Source: an uncultured Eubacteriales bacterium
Lineage (GTDB): Bacteria > Bacillota > Clostridia > Oscillospirales > Ruminococcaceae
DNA length: 46,625 nucleotides
Reading direction: 5' to 3'
Assembly (NCBI GenBank): GCA_900318545.1
Contig: ONLC01000001.1
Location: 1 to 46,625 of the forward strand
The translations under genes were made by a program, and so were the position numbers. Below are positions 24,752-32,832 of the stretch, piece after piece; position 1 is the first letter of the stretch; every line of letters starts with the position of its first letter. The notes below the pieces were generated by a model. The model ran no database searches and was not told where the DNA came from. It saw only the letters and a list, made by a program, of their open reading frames with translations.

Positions 24752-25192
24752 CATATTTTAATAATTTAATGACACGCCCTCAAAAACCCGTATCTGCGTG
24801 CTCTCCGAGGTCATAGAAATCTTACGTCAAGGTTACAGGGCTTGCCGGAAGGGCTCTTAACAGGCATTTTTGCAGTACTGAAATTCGGACTTGAAACTTT
24901 TTTCACAGTTATTTTTTTGATACCGAATTGTAACAAAAAACGGACAGATGTTGAAAATTTAACAATCAGCATCGGGCAAACCACGAAAAACCAGTGAGTT
25001 TTTAACACTTTCAACAGACTTTTCAACATTTTTGAGACTTTTCAACCCTGACTTTCAACTGTCCAAAAAAATTCTTGTTACCGTTTTGTAATTTCTTGTA
25101 ATATCTGATGGCACGGTGATGCTTGTGCAAGTTTGCTAAAGAGGAAGTGATAAATTCGTGAAAAAAGATCACCGCAAGTTTAGCTCACGCTG
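24752..25192. other. Long upstream region of the GH5 cellulase gene with repeats
   Basis: No gene is supported here; a 72-codon minus-strand frame at 24811-25029 has no ribosome site. TTCAAC occurs at 25010, 25022, 25041 and 25054 with one inverted copy at 24950. Nearer the promoter lie an inverted repeat CGGTGAT (25114-25120) / ATCACCG (25168-25174) and two copies of GCAAGTTT (25127 and 25174). These look like protein-binding sites for regulation of the cellulase gene. Confidence 0.5.
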
Positions 25193-25221
25193 TTTACAAA
25201 AGAGGCAAAATGTGCTAAAAT
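25193..25221 (+). promoter_or_regulatory. Sigma-A-type promoter of the GH5 cellulase gene
   Basis: TTTACA (25193-25198), 17-bp spacer, TAAAAT (25216-25221). The predicted leader is about 60 nt. Confidence 0.7.
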
Positions 25222-25255
25222 AAAGGTATACAAACATTTCGACCCGAATTTAAGG

Positions 25256-25289
25256 AAGGAGGAAGCTTCCCTCGGAAGCAAGAAAAATG
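25256..25289 (+). promoter_or_regulatory. Hairpin-bridged ribosome binding site of the GH5 gene
   Basis: AAGGAGG (25256-25262) is 24 nt from the ATG at 25287, too far for normal initiation. A hairpin GCTTCC-CTC-GGAAGC (25265-25279) lies between. With the hairpin folded the remaining spacing is 9 nt. No alternative start codon exists between the site and the ATG. A weaker GGAAG inside the stem is the only other candidate. Confidence 0.6.
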
Positions 25290-26909
25290 AGTATTTTATC
25301 AGCACTTAAAAAGCCTCTTACTGTGGTGCTGGCAGCCTCTGCTATGGTAATGGCAGCGGCAGCAGTCCCGGTGACAGACACAGGCTCGCAGTCAGTCGGA
25401 GTTATCTCAGCTCAGGCGGCAACAGTCAGCGTGCCCAAGGTAACAGGCGTTAAAACACAGACCCTCGGCACCAGCAGCGTAAAGGTAACATGGACAAAGC
25501 AGTCAAACGCTACGGGCTATCAGGTGTTCCAGCAGAGAAACGGAGTTTACTCTCTGCTCAAATCCATTTACTCGAACACCAACACCTACACTATAACCAA
25601 CCTCCCTGCTGCAAGGATAACCAATGTTAAAGTCAGAGCATGGAGAACAGTAGGCGGCAAAAACTATTTCGGAGCTCTCTCCGATCCCAGCTGGACAGCT
25701 ACAAATCCTGCCAAAGTAACAGGCATTAAGGCTGCGCCTGCTTCAAATTCCGTGAAGTTCACATGGAACGCAGTTACCTGCGATTACTACAGGATCTATC
25801 AGATGCAGTCAAACGGAAAGTGGAAGGGCATCAAGAACGTTACCACAAACAGCGGAACTATCACAGGTCTGAACGCAAACACAGCTTATAAGTTCTGCAT
25901 AAGAGCATGGCGTACCGACTGGGCAAAGAACGATCACGGCAGCGCCCTCTCGGATACAATATCCACCAAGACTACTAAGGCAGCCACTCCCGTAGCCGCA
26001 AACGGAAGGCTTTCCGTAAAGGGTGCGAATATCGTAAACTCCGCAGGAAAGGTATTTAAGATAAAGGGTATGTCCACTCACGGCATTATGTGGGAGGATT
26101 TCAGAAATATCCTGTCCGTGGCATCTCTTAAAGTCCTCCGTGATGACTGGAAATGCAACACCATAAGAGTTGCCATGTACACCGAGGAATGGGGCGGCTA
26201 TACAACAGGCTCGAGCTATGCATCAACTGCAAAGGCAAGAGTAAAGGCAGCTGTTGAGAACGCTAAGAACGTTGGTATGTATGTTATCATCGACTGGCAT
26301 ATCCTCAGCGACGGCGACCCCAGAAAGCACCAGAGCGAGGCTGTAGCCTTCTTCAAGGAAATGGCTAATACTTATAAAAACTACAACAACGTTATCTACG
26401 AGATCTGCAACGAGCCTAACGGCGGCGTAAGCTGGAACGGCGGCATCAAGAGCTACTGCCAGAGCGTTGTCAACGCTATCAGAACCTATGACAAGAACGC
26501 TGTGATCGTCTGCGGAACAGGTACATGGTCGCAGGATATAGATCAGGTAGTAGGCAACAGACTTTCTGACAAGAACTGTGTTTACGCTCTGCATTTCTAT
26601 GCAAACACCCATACCGACTGGCTCAGAAACAGGCTCCAGACCTGCTATAATAAGGGTCTTCCCGTTCTCGTATCAGAGTTCGGCACCTGCGATGCAAGCG
26701 GCAACGGCGGCTTCAACAAGAGCCAGACACAAGCATGGCTCAAGCTCCTCGATTCTCTGAATGTAGGCTACATCAACTGGTCAGCCTCAAACAAGAACGA
26801 AACAGCCTCGGCATTCAAGCCGGGAACAAACCTCAGAGCTATCTCCTCGGGCACATCTCAGCTGACCGACAGCGGCAAGCTCGTAAGAGAATGGTACAGA
26901 GCTCACTGA
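25287..26909 (+). CDS. Secreted GH5 endoglucanase with two N-terminal fibronectin type III modules
   Basis: The 540-residue protein has a signal peptide (about 1-45), two FN3 modules (about 50-140: TGVKTQTLGTSSVKVTWTKQ; and about 143-230: TGIKAAPASNSVKFTWNAV), then a GH5 catalytic domain (about 243-540) opening VKGANIVNSAGKVFKIKGMS. The acid/base is Glu376 (ICNEPN) and the nucleophile Glu464 (VSEFGT); THGIMW, HFYANTH and INWSASN are also present. This is closest to GH5 subfamily 2 (beta-1,4-glucanase on cellulose or beta-glucan). There is no dockerin, cellulose-binding module or sortase signal, so it is probably a free secreted enzyme. It is a single gene with its own promoter and terminator. 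Confidence 0.92.
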   Translation: MSILSALKKPLTVVLAASAMVMAAAAVPVTDTGSQSVGVISAQAATVSVPKVTGVKTQTLGTSSVKVTWTKQSNATGYQVFQQRNGVYSLLKSIYSNTNTYTITNLPAARITNVKVRAWRTVGGKNYFGALSDPSWTATNPAKVTGIKAAPASNSVKFTWNAVTCDYYRIYQMQSNGKWKGIKNVTTNSGTITGLNANTAYKFCIRAWRTDWAKNDHGSALSDTISTKTTKAATPVAANGRLSVKGANIVNSAGKVFKIKGMSTHGIMWEDFRNILSVASLKVLRDDWKCNTIRVAMYTEEWGGYTTGSSYASTAKARVKAAVENAKNVGMYVIIDWHILSDGDPRKHQSEAVAFFKEMANTYKNYNNVIYEICNEPNGGVSWNGGIKSYCQSVVNAIRTYDKNAVIVCGTGTWSQDIDQVVGNRLSDKNCVYALHFYANTHTDWLRNRLQTCYNKGLPVLVSEFGTCDASGNGGFNKSQTQAWLKLLDSLNVGYINWSASNKNETASAFKPGTNLRAISSGTSQLTDSGKLVREWYRAH

Positions 26910-26938
26910 TTGATTAAAATCAACTAAGTATTTTCAAA

Positions 26939-26976
26939 AGGACAGACCCGGTTTTGTAGGGTCTGTCCTATTTTGT
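26939..26976 (+). terminator. Terminator after the GH5 gene
   Basis: A perfect 11-bp stem (26939-26949 with 26959-26969), 9-nt loop, then ATTTTGTT. Confidence 0.9.
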
Positions 26977-26996
26977 TAATAAGGGAAGTATATTTC

Positions 26997-27055
26997 TTGA
27001 CAATATTATTATGATATGGTAACATATTAAAGTGAACTAAAACGTTTAAGACGTT
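26997..27055 (+). promoter_or_regulatory. Promoter and possible operator of the BcrA-like ABC operon
   Basis: TTGACA (26997-27002), 17-bp spacer, TAACAT (27020-27025). Downstream of the expected start lies a perfect inverted repeat AACGT-TTAAG-ACGTT (27041-27055), which would suit a dimeric repressor such as the GntR-type regulators often paired with these ABC operons. No regulator gene is adjacent. Confidence 0.55.
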
Positions 27056-27075
27056 CAGGAAAGGAAGGCAACAAA

Positions 27076-27990
27076 ATGAGCGAGCTGGTTCTTGAAACTC
27101 AGCAGCTGACTAAAATTTTCGGCAAGCACAAGGCTGTCAATGAAGTCAGCGTTCATGTTGAAAGGGGCTCTGTTTACGGCTTTATCGGCAAAAACGGAGC
27201 AGGAAAGACAACATTTATGAAAATGGTCTGCGGACTGTCCTCTCAGACCTCGGGAGGAATAAGCCTTTTCGGGCAGACAGGTGCAGGACTTAAAGACGTC
27301 AGGCATAAGGTAGGCTGTCTGATAGAGGATCCCGGCATTTTCCCGAAGCTTTCGGCTCTGGAGAATGTAAGACTAAAATGCCTTGCTATGGGCTGCTATA
27401 ACAAGGATTATGCTATGGGTCTTCTGCAGAGGGTAGGTCTTGCAGATACGGGAAAGAAGAAGGCAGGCCGCTTCTCCCTCGGTATGAGGCAAAGGCTCGG
27501 TATAGCACTTGCAATGGTCGGAAGTCCTGAGCTGCTCGTCCTTGATGAGCCTATAAACGGCCTTGACCCCCAGGGTATCGCAGAGGTAAGAGAAACAATA
27601 CACAGCCTCAGCCAGGAGAGCGGTATAACGATACTTATTTCAAGCCATATTCTTGATGAGCTCTCCAAGATAGCCACTCATTACGGCATAATAAATGACG
27701 GACAGCTTATCCGTGAGCTTTCCGCAGAGCAGCTGCTCAATGCCCGCACCGGCGGCATCGACATCACTATCGACAATTTCGGCAGAGCACAGGAGATACT
27801 TCATTCTATGGGTCTGCCGTTCGAGCTGACCGAGCCGTTCCACATATCGGTATCGGCAGGAAAGGAGCTTGCGGCAGAGATAAACAAGGCTCTTGTAATG
27901 GGCGGAGTAGCCGTTTCCGAGCTTGCCGTCCACAGTGAGGATCTTGAATCCTACTATCTGAAGCTGACAGGAGGTGAGGTCAATGCTTAA
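27076..27990 (+). CDS. ABC transporter ATPase, BcrA-like
   Basis: The 304-residue protein has Walker A GKNGAGKTTFMK, signature FSLGMRQRLGIALAM, Walker B LLVLDEPINGLDP and SSHILDEL. The signature FSLGMRQR and the NGLDP D-loop are typical of the bacitracin/lantibiotic-immunity branch of exporters. The C-terminal 85 residues (about 220-304) form the usual small ferredoxin-like tail domain. A moderate AAAGGAAGG site precedes the ATG. It is co-transcribed with the permease gene, whose start overlaps its end by 8 nt. Substrate unknown; immunity or lipid-targeting peptide efflux is likely by family. Confidence 0.9.
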   Translation: MSELVLETQQLTKIFGKHKAVNEVSVHVERGSVYGFIGKNGAGKTTFMKMVCGLSSQTSGGISLFGQTGAGLKDVRHKVGCLIEDPGIFPKLSALENVRLKCLAMGCYNKDYAMGLLQRVGLADTGKKKAGRFSLGMRQRLGIALAMVGSPELLVLDEPINGLDPQGIAEVRETIHSLSQESGITILISSHILDELSKIATHYGIINDGQLIRELSAEQLLNARTGGIDITIDNFGRAQEILHSMGLPFELTEPFHISVSAGKELAAEINKALVMGGVAVSELAVHSEDLESYYLKLTGGEVNA

Positions 27991-28777
27991 TCTGCTTAGA
28001 ATGGATCTCAGAAGGCTGCCGAGAAATACGGCATTTAAGGTGATACTTATTCTTCTTGCCTTCGACCTTACCATGACCTCATTCAGTCTGAGCTATATGA
28101 TCAGTCACGCAAGTGATTCGGGTGATCTGCTCGGCATAGCGGGTGTAAACTCCAAGGTGATGACCTTCGGCACCTTCCTGAGAATAACGATAGGCCAGCT
28201 CGGAGACCTTGCCCTGTACCCTGCTATCTTTATAGTGCTCTTCACAAACGGAGATTTCAGCACAGGCTTCATCAAGTCCGTTGCAGGACAGGTACGCTCA
28301 AGAGGTATGCTTGCCGTTTCAAAATTCATCACCACCGTGATCTATACCGTATTCTATTTTGCGGTCTACCTGCTTCTCAGTATGCTGGAGCTCGTCATCT
28401 TCTTTGACGGCATCAATGTGCCCAATGCTTCTAAATTTGTACAGTATCTGCTGCTGACATTCTATCTGTACACGGCAATGATGATACTTATCGCAGCTAT
28501 AGCCCAGATATTCAGAAGCAACCTTGTCGGCATCATCTTAGGAGTTATGATAGCCTCGGGACTGCTTTCAAGCATACTGAAGCTTATAAACATACTGCTC
28601 AAAAAGCTTGAAATCGACATTGACATCTCAAAATACACCATAACAGGCTGTATCACCAGTCTGAAGCTCACAGGCGACATTTCCGACTACAGCAGGCACA
28701 TCATAGTAGGAACCGTATTTATCATCGTAAGCATCGCTGCAACGGTGTTCTCCTACAACAAGCGTGACATAGCGTAA
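27983..28777 (+). CDS. ABC-2 type permease partner of the BcrA-like ATPase
   Basis: The 264-residue protein has six hydrophobic helices (for example FKVILILLAFDLTMTSFSLSY; LYPAIFIVLFTNGDF; YLLLTFYLYTAMMILIAAIA). The start MLNLLRMDLRRL is typical of BcrB/YtrF-like permeases. ATG 27983 is used, with GGAGG 8 nt upstream; a GTG at 27974 overlaps that site. The segment FTNGDFSTGFIKSVAGQ is the usual cytoplasmic loop between helices 2 and 3. The operon ends at a bidirectional hairpin shared with rqcH. Confidence 0.87.
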   Translation: MLNLLRMDLRRLPRNTAFKVILILLAFDLTMTSFSLSYMISHASDSGDLLGIAGVNSKVMTFGTFLRITIGQLGDLALYPAIFIVLFTNGDFSTGFIKSVAGQVRSRGMLAVSKFITTVIYTVFYFAVYLLLSMLELVIFFDGINVPNASKFVQYLLLTFYLYTAMMILIAAIAQIFRSNLVGIILGVMIASGLLSSILKLINILLKKLEIDIDISKYTITGCITSLKLTGDISDYSRHIIVGTVFIIVSIAATVFSYNKRDIA

Positions 28778-28820
28778 AGGTGCTCGCCGCACGGCTAATA
28801 CGCATCGAACCTTTGCAAAC

Positions 28821-28851
28821 AAAAATCCCTGCCAAAAGAGCAGGGATTTTT
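28821..28851. terminator. Bidirectional terminator between convergent operons
   Basis: A perfect 12-bp stem (28821-28832 with 28840-28851), 7-nt loop, with A and T runs at the two ends. It ends the ABC operon and the rqcH operon. Confidence 0.9.
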
Positions 28852-28852
28852 A

Positions 28853-30619
28853 CTATTTATCAGCCTTCAGACTCTCGGCAAGCTCCTTATCGGGCTTTAC
28901 GGTTATTGTGTAGTTGTTCACGAAAATCACCATGCCGGGCTTTGCACCGTTCGGCTTTTTTACGTTCTTGATAAAGGTGTAGTCCACATCGCAGCGTGAG
29001 GACTCAGCCGCACTTGAATGGCAGGCAGCGATTATTGCAGCCTCCTCAACTGTTCTGTCGGGCGGGAACTCCCCTCCGAGCTCCGAACAGCTGACTATTA
29101 CGTGGCTTCCCGTGATCTCCTTTGTGTGCAGCCAGAGATCGTTTTTCTCGCTCTGCTTGCAGGTGAGCATATCGTTTTGCTTATTGTTCCTGCCGACCCT
29201 TATCTCATACCCGTCCGAGGATATGAACCGAAGCGGCGGCGCTGCCTTTGCAGGCTTTCCCTTCTGACGTCCTCGTCTCAGGTAGCCCTGCTCTCTCAGC
29301 TCTGCCCTTATTTCGTCAAGCTCACCCTCGGTTTTGGCTCTCGTGAGTGCATCGTAAACCGATTCAAGATATGCAGTTTCGTTCTCGCCCTCTTCGATCA
29401 GCCCTGTGAGCATCTTCTGTGCGGTATCGAGCTTTTTGTACTCCTTGTAGTACTTCTGAGCGTTCTGATTTGGAGAAAGCCTTTTATCAAGCTTTATCTC
29501 CACCTCGGGAGAGCCCTCCTCATAGAAGTTCGCAAGCTTAACCGAGCCGCTTCCCTTTTCTATCGCATAAAGGTTCGCCATTATAAGGTCGCCCATTACT
29601 CTGAATTTATCTCTGTCGGCACAGTCATCAAGCTCTAAACGCTGGTTTTTCACGCGGCGTCTGGTTCTGTCGATAAGTGTCGATAAATGTCTGAAAAGGT
29701 CGCCTGCACGCTGTTTTGTGCGTGAAAGCGTATCTCTTCCCGAGTAGAAGCTGTCAAGAAGCTCGCCTGCACTTGTGAAGTATGTACGCTCCATAAGCGA
29801 GCCGAAATGCTCTATATCGCAAAAGCAGAAGTCTCTCAGCCTGCCCTCTCCGTCAGTAAGGACAGTATAGCGGTTTTCACCCGCCTGAACCTGCTCTCTG
29901 ATTTTTGTGATATAAGCCCATATACGCTCACTTGCGTCATCGCTGAGCTCTCCTGCCGTTACCTCATCACCGCCGGAAGCGAGTGCCTCTATCTCATCGG
30001 CAAACACAGGAGATATACCCTCGCACGAAACCATTATCGCCTTTGACAGTCGCTTACCCTCGCAGGCGGAAAGCCTTTCAAAGAAAGCCTCTCTCTCACA
30101 GCTGAGTATATCCAGCCTGTCCTCCCGTGACGGCCTTTCGTATATCATACCCGGCAGCACCATGCGGTTTGCGGTTTCCTGACCGATACGCTTTATGCTG
30201 TCTATTATCCTTTCATCAGGTCGGGTATAGAGTATCAGGTTTGAACGCCTTCCCATAAGCTCTGCCGCAAGGGTGAGCTCACAGCGGTCGCCCATTTCGT
30301 CAGTACCCTCCATATCAATGTAGAGGATACGCTCAAAGCCATCCTGTCTTATGTCGGTTATCCTCGCCCCCGACAGGCGTTTTCTCATAAGCATACAAAA
30401 CATCGGCGGAGTTTTCGGATTGTCGATCTCCGCCGAGGTAATATGTGCTCTCGCCGAGCCTGCTCCCGTGTTTATCAGGAGCTTTTTAGCCCCCTCTCTG
30501 CCTCTGACCGTTATCAGAAGCTCCTCTCTGGAGGGCTGATAAATCTTATCAACTCTCCCGTCTATAAGACAGGAGAGTTCTTTTTTTATAAGGCTCAGAT
30601 ATATTCCGTCAAGTGCCAT
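28853..30619 (-). CDS. rqcH: NFACT-family ribosome quality-control protein RqcH
   Basis: The 588-residue protein has the NFACT-N start (MALDGIYLSLIKKEL; GRVDKIYQPSREELLI; PPMFCMLMRKRLSG; AELMGRRSNLILY), a long helical and coiled middle (about 280-440) and a C-terminal NFACT-R domain (about 465-575; GYEIRVGRNNKQND, NDLWLHTKEITGSHV). RqcH binds 60S-like stalled 50S subunits with peptidyl-tRNA and adds Ala tails that mark nascent chains for degradation; earlier names are FbpA or fibronectin-binding protein. Start is ATG 30619 with AAAGGA about 13 nt upstream. It follows the Nif3-like gene by 35 nt. Confidence 0.93.
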   Translation of the reverse strand: MALDGIYLSLIKKELSCLIDGRVDKIYQPSREELLITVRGREGAKKLLINTGAGSARAHITSAEIDNPKTPPMFCMLMRKRLSGARITDIRQDGFERILYIDMEGTDEMGDRCELTLAAELMGRRSNLILYTRPDERIIDSIKRIGQETANRMVLPGMIYERPSREDRLDILSCEREAFFERLSACEGKRLSKAIMVSCEGISPVFADEIEALASGGDEVTAGELSDDASERIWAYITKIREQVQAGENRYTVLTDGEGRLRDFCFCDIEHFGSLMERTYFTSAGELLDSFYSGRDTLSRTKQRAGDLFRHLSTLIDRTRRRVKNQRLELDDCADRDKFRVMGDLIMANLYAIEKGSGSVKLANFYEEGSPEVEIKLDKRLSPNQNAQKYYKEYKKLDTAQKMLTGLIEEGENETAYLESVYDALTRAKTEGELDEIRAELREQGYLRRGRQKGKPAKAAPPLRFISSDGYEIRVGRNNKQNDMLTCKQSEKNDLWLHTKEITGSHVIVSCSELGGEFPPDRTVEEAAIIAACHSSAAESSRCDVDYTFIKNVKKPNGAKPGMVIFVNNYTITVKPDKELAESLKADK

Positions 30620-30654
30620 TGGTCAATAGCTGTCCTTTCATCGGGTATGTGCTG

Positions 30655-31443
30655 TCAGACCTGCGGTCTTTTCTTTCCGCCCTTTGTGGAATAGGAAAGG
30701 ATATCACAGTTGCTGTCAGCTACTTCAAACGCAACGTCTGCGAAGTTCTCGCTTAGCTTATCCTTCATATAGGTGCAGAAAATATTCTCGGTGTGGAAAT
30801 GCCCTGCATCAATAACACAAAGCCCGGCATTATGGGCATCTATGAACACATCATGCTTTACATCACCTGTTATGTAAGCATCGCAGCCCTTTGAAAGTGC
30901 CTCCTTCATAAAGCTTCCGCCGCTGCCCGAGCATATACCTACAGTTCTGATAGGCTTATTCGTTCTGTTGTATCTGATGACCGTATTTCCGAGGTTCTCC
31001 TGCACAAGCTCAACAAAATCGGCTGCAGAATACTCTCTGTCGAGCCAGCAGATATTGCCTGTGTTTTTATCACCGTCGCTGCAAAGAGGTGCTATCGGAG
31101 TCATGCCGAGCTCCTCGCAGAGTATGTCATTCATTATGGAATTGTCAAAGTTCGTATGTGCAGACAAAGCAGATATCTGCTTCTGGCAAAGCTTTACAAC
31201 CGCATCTGTTCCCCTCAGAGAGGTAACGCTCCCGAAAATAACGGGGTGATGCGTGATGATAAGGTCTGCACCCTTTTTTGCAGCCTCTTCAACCACCTCG
31301 GTCGTGATATCAAGAGCGATCAGAGCCTTTGTAATATCCTTGTCACCGAACATAACGTTCATTCCGCTGTTGTCATAGCTCTCCTGAAGATTGTACGGAG
31401 CTATAGAGTCGATAAAATTATAGATGTCCTTTACCTTTGGCAT
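30655..31443 (-). CDS. Nif3-like dinuclear metal centre protein
   Basis: The 262-residue protein belongs to the Nif3/DUF34 (YqfO) family: SYDNSGMNVMFG near the start, ITHHPVIFGS (two metal-binding His), AHTNFDNS, and GHFHTENIF near the end (metal-binding His and Glu). The family forms toroidal hexamers with two metals per subunit. The reaction is unsettled, though links to GTP cyclohydrolase-like or metal-insertion roles were proposed. It lacks the middle insertion of the longer YqfO form. The start overlaps trmK by 13 nt, a common pairing in Firmicutes. Confidence 0.92.
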   Translation of the reverse strand: MPKVKDIYNFIDSIAPYNLQESYDNSGMNVMFGDKDITKALIALDITTEVVEEAAKKGADLIITHHPVIFGSVTSLRGTDAVVKLCQKQISALSAHTNFDNSIMNDILCEELGMTPIAPLCSDGDKNTGNICWLDREYSAADFVELVQENLGNTVIRYNRTNKPIRTVGICSGSGGSFMKEALSKGCDAYITGDVKHDVFIDAHNAGLCVIDAGHFHTENIFCTYMKDKLSENFADVAFEVADSNCDILSYSTKGGKKRPQV

Positions 31444-32111
31444 GATGATACCCCTTTTCTTTTTTGTGTAGTTATATCCAAAAGCCTCTCTCCGAGGTCT
31501 TTTTTATCCTCTGACCCGAGCATTCCCCTTGCAGCCCTTTCAAGCCTTCCGCACTGCCGGAGGATATACTCTTTCGCCTCAGCAGTATCGGGCTTTACAA
31601 GTCCGAAATACAAATACTCATCGTCACAGCGGTAGGTTCTCTCTCCCGAAAACCTCCCCGACATGACCGTATATGCAAACCTGCCCGAAATGCAGGCCTC
31701 TTCCCTTTTCACTGCAAAGCCATTGTCCCAGAGCCACCGCCTTAGATACTCGGGCTTGCTCATAGGCTGCATAACTATGTTCACCGATCCGTCCCGAACC
31801 TTCACGCACCTGCCCAGAATATCAGCGATGAGCTCTCCGCCCATGCCTGCAAGCACCACATCGGTAACGCCCTCCATTGGCACACTGTCAAGCCCGTCTG
31901 AAAGCACAGTCCTTATCCTGTCTGTAAGCCCCTGAGCCCTGATATGCTCCTCAGCAGAAGCCAGCGGCTTTTCTCCTATATCGCAGGCGAGCGCACTTTC
32001 GCACCTGCCCTCTTTAATAAGAAAGCACGGCAGATACCCGTGATCCGTTCCCACATCGCAGACACAGACGCCCTCGACCAGCTCTGCACAGAGCCTTAAC
32101 CTGTTGTCCAA
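31431..32111 (-). CDS. trmK: tRNA (adenine-N1)-methyltransferase TrmK (A22)
   Basis: The 226-residue protein shows the class I SAM site CDVGTDHGYLPC near residue 18, ACDIGEKPL, and DVVLAGMGGELI, with MQPMSKPEYLRRWLWDNGF, all typical of TrmK/YqfN, which methylates A22 in tRNA. TTG 32111 gives the short N-terminus usual for the family (MDNRLRLCAELV). The ribosome site GGTGAGG is very close to the TTG, which follows the upstream terminator's T tract by about 14 bases. trmK, the Nif3-like gene and rqcH form one operon. Confidence 0.92.
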   Translation of the reverse strand: MDNRLRLCAELVEGVCVCDVGTDHGYLPCFLIKEGRCESALACDIGEKPLASAEEHIRAQGLTDRIRTVLSDGLDSVPMEGVTDVVLAGMGGELIADILGRCVKVRDGSVNIVMQPMSKPEYLRRWLWDNGFAVKREEACISGRFAYTVMSGRFSGERTYRCDDEYLYFGLVKPDTAEAKEYILRQCGRLERAARGMLGSEDKKDLGERLLDITTQKRKGVSSCQR

Positions 32112-32121
32112 ATCCTCACCG

Positions 32122-32164
32122 TCCTAAAAAACAACCGCAGTACCGTCAAAGGAAGATACTGCGG
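32122..32164 (-). terminator. Terminator after the DUF1858 gene
   Basis: In the minus direction, an 8-bp stem (32157-32164 with 32135-32142), 14-nt loop, and a GTTGTTTTTT tail. trmK starts only 11-15 nt later, so trmK may depend partly on readthrough. Confidence 0.75.
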
Positions 32165-32171
32165 AAAGGAA

Positions 32172-32375
32172 CTAGCCTGCAAAATGAGCGTTGAGCTTAG
32201 CGATAAGCTCCTCAGGGTCAACGCCGTGAACGAAGCAAGCCTCTTCAACAGTTTCGCCCCTTGAAGCAGGACAGTACAGACAGTGCATACCCATTTCCAT
32301 AAAGAAAGGAGCTGTATTCTCGTCAGCGTCCATAATGTCGCCGATTACTGTATCTTTAGTTACTGTAAAAGCCAT
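32172..32375 (-). CDS. DUF1858 redox-type small protein
   Basis: The 67-residue protein matches the DUF1858 / hybrid-cluster-protein-associated disulfide domain: an ITKD-like start (VTKDTVIGDIMDADE), TAPFFMEMGMHCLYCPAS with the CxxC pair, EACFVHGVDPEELIAKLN with a third Cys. The fold is thought to bind partners in thiol or metal redox systems, but function is unknown. AAGGAGG lies nine bases upstream of the ATG. It is monocistronic with its own promoter and terminator. Confidence 0.9.
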   Translation of the reverse strand: MAFTVTKDTVIGDIMDADENTAPFFMEMGMHCLYCPASRGETVEEACFVHGVDPEELIAKLNAHFAG

Positions 32376-32407
32376 TTTCTTATCCTCCTTTTTGATCGTC
32401 TACATCT

Positions 32408-32436
32408 ATTATAACCAATTACGATGCAAATATCAA
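32408..32436 (-). promoter_or_regulatory. Sigma-A-type promoter of the DUF1858 gene
   Basis: Minus-strand TTGATA (32436-32431), 17-bp spacer, TATAAT (32413-32408); 32 bases to the ATG. Confidence 0.8.
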
Positions 32437-32562
32437 TTACCAATCTGTTAACAATGCAAGCCCGATGAACCATTTATCCACACTATCTTGTGCCGCCTCT
32501 GCGATACTGTCTGCCCAAGCCCACAGCATTTTGTGGTTTTGTGCAATTCAGACAGTTTTTTC
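32437..32562 (+). ncRNA. Candidate small RNA ending in an intrinsic terminator
   Basis: On the plus strand ACTGTCTG (32506-32513) pairs with CAGACAGT (32549-32556), followed by TTTTTT. An inner hairpin CCCACA/TTGTGG (32520-32525 with 32531-32536) lies in the loop. No coding gene ends nearby on this strand, so the terminator has no explained partner. I see no strong promoter upstream; the 5' end is a guess. Confidence 0.3.
32474..32482 (+). promoter_or_regulatory. Isolated DnaA-box match
   Basis: TTATCCACA matches the strict DnaA box. It lies 38 bases upstream of the -35 of the DUF1858 promoter. No cluster of boxes is seen, so this is not an origin. Confidence 0.3.
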
Positions 32563-32794
32563 TCCCGAAAGCGGCTATATAAAACGATTTCGGAATCAAA
32601 ATCGCCAAAGGGAAAATATTTCAGAAGAATTTTCAGAAAATTAACATTTCTTGAAATGTAATAATTAAATCAAATAACTAAAAATTATGTAACCGAATTT
32701 TAATCCCTCCTTCCAAAGAGCTCCAAGCCTTTCCGAGGGGTTTTGTAAAATCTGACGAAGTTGTTAAAAAAATCCGACTTTTTGTGAAATCCTA

Positions 32795-32823
32795 TTGACG
32801 TATACTATATATTGTGATAAAAT
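32795..32823 (+). promoter_or_regulatory. Sigma-A-type promoter of the candidate structured RNA
   Basis: TTGACG (32795-32800), 17-bp spacer, TAAAAT (32818-32823). Predicted start near 32830 is at the foot of the long stem described below. It could also drive a long leader for mraZ. Confidence 0.7.
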
Positions 32824-32832
32824 CAGTATAGA

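Noticed and set aside
24811..25029. Minus-strand frame of 72 codons upstream of the GH5 gene
   Set aside because: No ribosome site, no promoter in the right place, composition follows the TTTCAAC repeats.
24950..25059. TTCAAC repeats as a CRISPR array
   Set aside because: The repeats are only 6-11 bp and the spacing is uneven (12, 19, 13 bp); no cas genes are present.
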